Part shown: positions 5,456 through 8,551 of the stretch, piece by piece | How the letters are laid out: each line of letters begins with the position of its first letter | Numbering within the stretch: position 1 is the stretch's first letter | Assembly (NCBI GenBank): GCA_964352225.1 | Contig: CAYGRM010000297.1 | Span: 1-8,551, forward strand | Origin: CAJQQY01 sp964352225 | GTDB lineage: Bacteria > Bacteroidota > Bacteroidia > Chitinophagales > Saprospiraceae | DNA length: 8,551 bases | Reading direction: 5' to 3' | Notes under the pieces: generated by a model | The model's input: only the letters and a program-made list of their open reading frames with translations | Told to the model about the DNA's origin: nothing | The model's database searches: none | Program-made: the position numbers and the translations under genes

Positions 5456-6094
5456 ATGTTTCGAAAATATATATTCTTACTTTTAATTTGTTTCCTTTCT
5501 TCTTTTACTGCTCAGAGCCAAAACGTGCCTGGATATTTGGGCAAAAGGGCATTTGTAGATTATAATTTTAATCTGCCCTACCCAATTTACTTAGGCCCCA
5601 AATGGACAAATTTCATCCATAATATTAACTTCAATTATGTGATCAGAAGACGAGCCCAAATTGGTCTAACCGTAGATTTCTTTAATCTCATTGCCGAACC
5701 TGAAGGGGGTAGTTATTCCATCAATGAAGAGAATCTTTATAGTTCAGTTAAAGGAGGAGCAGTCGGGATTAACTTCGATTGGTACAACAAAAAATCCATT
5801 GCTCCGGTAGGAAATTATTTTCGTCTTACCGCTAAAAAGTTTTTTGGAAAATACGAAGACTTCGATGATTTTAGTGGTACCGTATATAGTTATGATGGTG
5901 ATTATGACGACTTTGCCTTCGCCTTTGGCTATGGGATCAGACGAATATTTTTTGACCAAATGGTTTTCAATGTAGGTGGGTCTTTTGAGTTTGTGTTTGG
6001 TGGATTAAGCGCAGATGAAAGAGGTTATAATTTTGCGGTAGGAAGTTCTTATTATTGGAAGTTTCATGTTGGGGTGGGCGTTTTATTATTTTAA
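5456..6094 (+). CDS. Small outer-membrane beta-barrel-like protein
   Basis: A 212-residue exported protein. The signal peptide has K4, a hydrophobic core at residues 6-18 and a likely cut at T-A-Q-S-Q near 20-22. The mature part is rich in Tyr, Phe and Gly and alternates polar and aromatic residues in strand-like runs (N-I-N-F-N-Y-V-I at 57-64, A-Q-I-G-L-T-V-D-F-F, G-A-V-G-I-N-F-D-W-Y, F-A-F-A-F-G-Y-G, F-N-V-G-G-S-F-E-F-V-F). It ends in a strand, K-F-H-V-G-V-G-V-L-L-F, with a terminal Phe as in many outer-membrane proteins. Length suits an 8-stranded barrel. I cannot name the family. It lies 46 bases after the M48 gene on the same strand with no terminator between, so they are probably one transcription unit, and the barrel may be a partner or substrate of that protease (inference). 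Confidence 0.8.
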   Translation: MFRKYIFLLLICFLSSFTAQSQNVPGYLGKRAFVDYNFNLPYPIYLGPKWTNFIHNINFNYVIRRRAQIGLTVDFFNLIAEPEGGSYSINEENLYSSVKGGAVGINFDWYNKKSIAPVGNYFRLTAKKFFGKYEDFDDFSGTVYSYDGDYDDFAFAFGYGIRRIFFDQMVFNVGGSFEFVFGGLSADERGYNFAVGSSYYWKFHVGVGVLLF

Positions 6095-6095
6095 A

Positions 6096-6137
6096 AAAGA
6101 GCGCCCGTAAATAGATTGTTATTTACAGGCGCTCTTT
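6096..6137. terminator. Bidirectional hairpin terminator between convergent genes
   Basis: The left arm at 6096-6113 and the right arm at 6120-6137 pair over a 10-bp outer stem (AAAGAGCGCC with GGCGCTCTTT), one C/A mismatch, and a 7-bp inner stem (GTAAATA with TATTTAC), closed by a 6-base loop. It starts 2 bases after the barrel gene's stop and lies 33 bases beyond the M28 gene's stop. On the minus strand the stem runs into six T residues, so it is a textbook terminator for the M28 gene. On the plus strand the T tract is only TTT, so it probably works less well that way. Confidence 0.9.
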
Positions 6138-6169
6138 CAAAAGAAAATGATGATTTACCAATCAACCAA

Positions 6170-7699
6170 TTACTTTTTCACATCTTTCATATTGTACAAC
6201 TTCATTCCATCCTCATAATACTTATCTCCCTCTATCCAGAATACGGATTCATTCGTATTGGCAATCAAGCGGCAAGCATAAACATATGACTTGAAAAATT
6301 TAGTCAAATAATCATAATCTAATGATTCAGGATTATCTTGCGGCTGGTGATAATATTTATTCACTTCATCATCCATCTTAGTAATTCCCATTCCGAAAGT
6401 TGGAGCAGGAACTCCTTTTTTTGCAAAATTCACATTATCAGATCGGTCAAATAATCCTTGCTCCGGCATATTATCTTTAATCGCTTCCAGTCCAAAAGCT
6501 GTACATGCTTTTTCAATTAGAGGTCGAGCCAAAGTTCTTTCCAAACCAATAATCATAGCCTTGGTCGTGTCATTATATCCAGCATTGTCACTATTAAAAC
6601 AATAGGTCATTTTATCCAAAGGAATCGCAGGATGATCCGCATAATACGAAGAACCTAATAATCCCTTTTCCTCTCCCGTAAAAAAGATGAACACCGCAGA
6701 ACGTTTGGTTGGATACTTTGCCAAGTTTTCAGCAGCCGATAAAACGGTCACACTTCCAACTGCATTATCTCTCGAACCATTGTAAATTGAATCACCTTCT
6801 ACTGCTCGGCCAATTCCTACATGATCATAATGAGCAGAATAAATAATGTACTCATCTTTTAATTTTGGATCAGATCCTTCAAGAATTCCAACGATATTTT
6901 GAGTTTTGATTTTCTCATTTTTCATTCCTTCGATCTTCAAGCTTCCTTTCAATCCTTGCGCAGCTCTTAATTTTGCAACCGCTTCTGCATTCGAACCATT
7001 TACCCAAATGTGTGGAAACGGACTTGCATTATCATCTTCAGAATCATCCACTTTCATTTGAGGTGAATTCAAAAAACGAATCAAGAAATTATAAGGTAAT
7101 TGAACATTATTATAAATTTCAATTAAAGCTTTTGCGCCTGCAGCCTTTGCAGCATTCCGTTTTTCTTGACCAGCAAAAAACCATGCTTGAGGATTATCCT
7201 CTCCTTCAAAACCACACATCACAACTACAATTTTTCCTTCTACATCTAGGCCTTCCAAGTCTTCCTCTGTACCTCGGTTGGCAAATACCATTTCGGATTC
7301 CATTTCCATATTTTCTCCACGCATCATCAAAAATCCATCAGGTAAAGGCAAATCAAAATCTCCAAACTTTAAAGATCCTCCAGTTGGCGGTAAAACATTT
7401 TTCAAAGGAACATCTTGGTAATATCCATTGATCCCTTCGCCATAAGCTGGTTTTACACCATATCTCAACAAGCTAGTGGCCAAATATTTAGCCGCAATAT
7501 CCAATCCTTCAGAGGGTGTATCTCGCCCCTTTAACTCATCTGAAGCTAGGTAATAAATATGGCTTTTAATATTGTTAACATTTACGGTAGATTCTGCGAT
7601 AGTCTTATCTGTCATTTCAACTACTGCAGTCATTGGTTTCTTCGTTTTACAGGAAAACATTAATAATGCAAATCCAAAGAATAGAGCAATTTTATTCAT
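6170..7699 (-). CDS. M28 family zinc peptidase lipoprotein with PA-like insert
   Basis: A 509-residue predicted aminopeptidase or related dizinc exopeptidase, anchored to the envelope as a lipoprotein (hydrophobic core 4-15, Cys17 in L-M-F-S-C). Residues 40-100 carry the typical start of such proteins, H-I-Y-Y-L-A-S-D-E-L-K-G-R-D-T-P-S-E-G. A protease-associated-like insert spans about 125-260 (V-E-G-K-I-V-V-V; N-A-A-K-A-A-G-A-K-A-L-I). The M28 catalytic core follows with all expected residues: H290 and D292 in S-A-H-Y-D-H-V-G, bridging D311 in S-R-D-N-A-V-G, the pair E343-E344 in T-G-E-E, D371 in N-S-D-N-A-G, and H451 in Y-Y-H-Q-P-Q-D. Full length, no disruption. It probably trims peptides in the periplasm or at the cell surface; exact specificity cannot be read. 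It stands alone with its own promoter and terminator. Confidence 0.93.
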   Translation of the reverse strand: MNKIALFFGFALLMFSCKTKKPMTAVVEMTDKTIAESTVNVNNIKSHIYYLASDELKGRDTPSEGLDIAAKYLATSLLRYGVKPAYGEGINGYYQDVPLKNVLPPTGGSLKFGDFDLPLPDGFLMMRGENMEMESEMVFANRGTEEDLEGLDVEGKIVVVMCGFEGEDNPQAWFFAGQEKRNAAKAAGAKALIEIYNNVQLPYNFLIRFLNSPQMKVDDSEDDNASPFPHIWVNGSNAEAVAKLRAAQGLKGSLKIEGMKNEKIKTQNIVGILEGSDPKLKDEYIIYSAHYDHVGIGRAVEGDSIYNGSRDNAVGSVTVLSAAENLAKYPTKRSAVFIFFTGEEKGLLGSSYYADHPAIPLDKMTYCFNSDNAGYNDTTKAMIIGLERTLARPLIEKACTAFGLEAIKDNMPEQGLFDRSDNVNFAKKGVPAPTFGMGITKMDDEVNKYYHQPQDNPESLDYDYLTKFFKSYVYACRLIANTNESVFWIEGDKYYEDGMKLYNMKDVKK

Positions 7700-8006
7700 A
7701 ATTATATTCAGTATTTTTTTGAAAAAATAAATTAGTTTCTAAAAATGAGCACAAAGATAAAATTTTGAGAATAGCGATTTTGATTTTTTCATCTAAAAAT
7801 CAAAAAGATTAATTATTGGAACTATTCAACTAATGAAGTTGAAAAAGACCTTTTAATCATGGACAATTAATTTTACTAAAGGTGACAAATCCAATTTTTG
7901 TTAAAAAAATCTTAAAACGACCTTTCCTACCCATCCCTTTCCTGAAAATCCCCAGTCTTTATTTATAAATATTACACCTGCTTTTAAATCACTAAAAAAA
8001 AATGTT
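7700..8006. other. Divergent intergenic region between M28 and Kazal genes
   Basis: This 307-base AT-rich gap holds a good -7 element for the M28 gene (7752-7759) and a perfect 11-bp AT-only-loop inverted repeat TTTTGATTTTT / AAAAATCAAAA (7778-7788 and 7795-7805). A smaller hairpin TTCAACT-AATGA-AGTTGAA follows at 7825-7843. No canonical promoter for the Kazal gene could be picked out, and there is no coding frame. Confidence 0.6.
7752..7759 (-). promoter_or_regulatory. -7 promoter element for the M28 peptidase gene
   Basis: On the minus strand this reads TATCTTTG, an exact match to the Bacteroidota -7 consensus TAnnTTTG, 52 bases before the M28 ATG. A TTG -33 element is not visible at the expected spacing, though this element is often weak in the phylum. 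Confidence 0.5.
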
Positions 8007-8435
8007 ATGAAAAATTTATTATTGCTTTTGACCTTTGCGAGTATTTTAATTTTTAATTCTAGTTGCAAAAAAAATGAAGGAGATTGTGTCTGTATCGAAA
8101 TTTATGATCCTGTTTGTGGAGATGATGGAAAAACGTATGAGAATAGTTGCAAAGCAGAATGTGCAGGCGTTTGTTACTCTGACGGAATGTGTCCAATCGA
8201 AACTAATGGAAGAGTTTTAGACCTTGGCGATCCAGCAGTAGATGGTTGTGGATGGGTACTCCAATTTGAAGTCGATGGAAATATAGAAATCCATCGAGCG
8301 GATTCTTTATCTACTGATTTTCAACAAAATGACTTAGAAGTTAAAATTGAATATAAAAACACCACCGAAGAATCAATTTGTGGATTAGGAGGCATGATTC
8401 CAATTATTGAGTTAATTAGTATTGAAGTCTTATAA
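8007..8435 (+). CDS. Kazal-domain lipoprotein with C-terminal Bacteroidota-type domain
   Basis: A 142-residue lipoprotein. The signal peptide ends at F-N-S-S-C20-K-K, so it is anchored to a membrane. Residues 27-62 form a Kazal-type serine protease inhibitor domain with C27, C29, C37, C48, C52, C56 and C62, and the signature Y-D-P-V-C-G-D-D-G-K-T-Y-E-N-S-C at 33-48. Aligned with ovomucoid third domain, C29 is P3, I30 is P2 and E31 would be P1. An acidic P1 suggests a glutamate-specific target, if it inhibits at all. Residues 67-142 form a second small domain with C81-G-W and C125 (a likely disulfide) and a final I-P-I-I-E-L-I-S-I-E strand. I recall similar tails in other Bacteroidota lipoproteins but cannot name the family. 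Start: ATG 8007; the ATG at 8002 meets a stop after one more codon. Confidence 0.87.
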   Translation: MKNLLLLLTFASILIFNSSCKKNEGDCVCIEIYDPVCGDDGKTYENSCKAECAGVCYSDGMCPIETNGRVLDLGDPAVDGCGWVLQFEVDGNIEIHRADSLSTDFQQNDLEVKIEYKNTTEESICGLGGMIPIIELISIEVL

Positions 8436-8551
8436 TTTTTTGATACATCCTCCTAAAAAATGAAGCAGTTTCCTTAACTATTTTGTTTTTGAATTTGTTT
8501 AAGTAGTTAGACAATAGAAAACGTAGTTTATAAGAATATCTTTTTCCGCTA

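Noticed and set aside
6973..7431. 152-residue plus-strand open frame.
   Set aside because: It lies entirely antisense to the M28 peptidase coding region, whose motifs are complete. The His/Leu/Gln-rich translation is typical of a shadow frame.
7811..7936. Possible third, decayed copy of the palindromic element: GGAAC..TTCAA..TAAT at 7818-7834 resembles the left end of element B, and GACCTTTCCTA near 7920-7930 resembles its right end (GACCTGTTCCTA).
   Set aside because: The two ends do not pair convincingly with each other and the interior shows no arm symmetry. In AT-rich sequence this level of similarity is not enough.
8436..8551. Terminator or start of another gene after the Kazal gene.
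   Set aside because: Only a weak TAACTA/TAGTTA pairing with a long loop is visible, and no frame with recognisable protein sequence starts before the window edge.

Overview
The window is AT-rich and almost certainly from a member of the phylum Bacteroidota. The evidence is the protein families, lipoproteins ending in S-C-K rich signal peptides, A-rich stretches instead of clear Shine-Dalgarno sites before start codons, and a TAnnTTTG-type -7 element. The class is not certain; a free-living Cytophagia- or Saprospiria-like organism would fit. There is no tRNA, rRNA, CRISPR array or transposase gene in the window.

Layout. (1) 1-649, plus strand: the 3' end of a Nudix hydrolase overlapping a GNAT acetyltransferase by 4 bases. 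(2) 697-1428, minus strand: a 64-residue two-helix membrane protein followed 6 bases later by the inosine/xanthosine triphosphatase YjjX. (3) 1656-2792, minus strand: a PlsC-type glycerolipid acyltransferase. (4) 3238-6094, plus strand: a large secreted M48 zinc metallopeptidase followed by a small outer-membrane beta-barrel-like protein. (5) 6170-7699, minus strand: an M28 zinc peptidase lipoprotein with a PA-like insert, sharing a strong bidirectional hairpin terminator with the barrel gene. (6) 8007-8435, plus strand: a Kazal-domain lipoprotein.

The most unusual content is non-coding. Two long imperfect palindromes, about 165 and 185 bases, lie on either side of the acyltransferase gene (1458-1622 and 2868-3056). 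Their terminal inverted repeats are clearly related to each other and share a core GGTCA-W-TAWTAAAT. Both carry the same A-opposite-A mismatch directly after the GTCA core, so they look like two members of one MITE-like or REP-like hairpin element family. The second one is interrupted in one arm by a GC-rich 22-base REP-like palindrome, which suggests nested insertion. No transposase is visible here.

Functionally, regions 1-2 contain housekeeping nucleotide clean-up enzymes (Nudix, YjjX) and region 3 a membrane lipid enzyme. Regions 4-6 are envelope genes: two exported proteases, a barrel protein and a protease-inhibitor-type lipoprotein. The M48 peptidase and barrel protein probably form one transcription unit.
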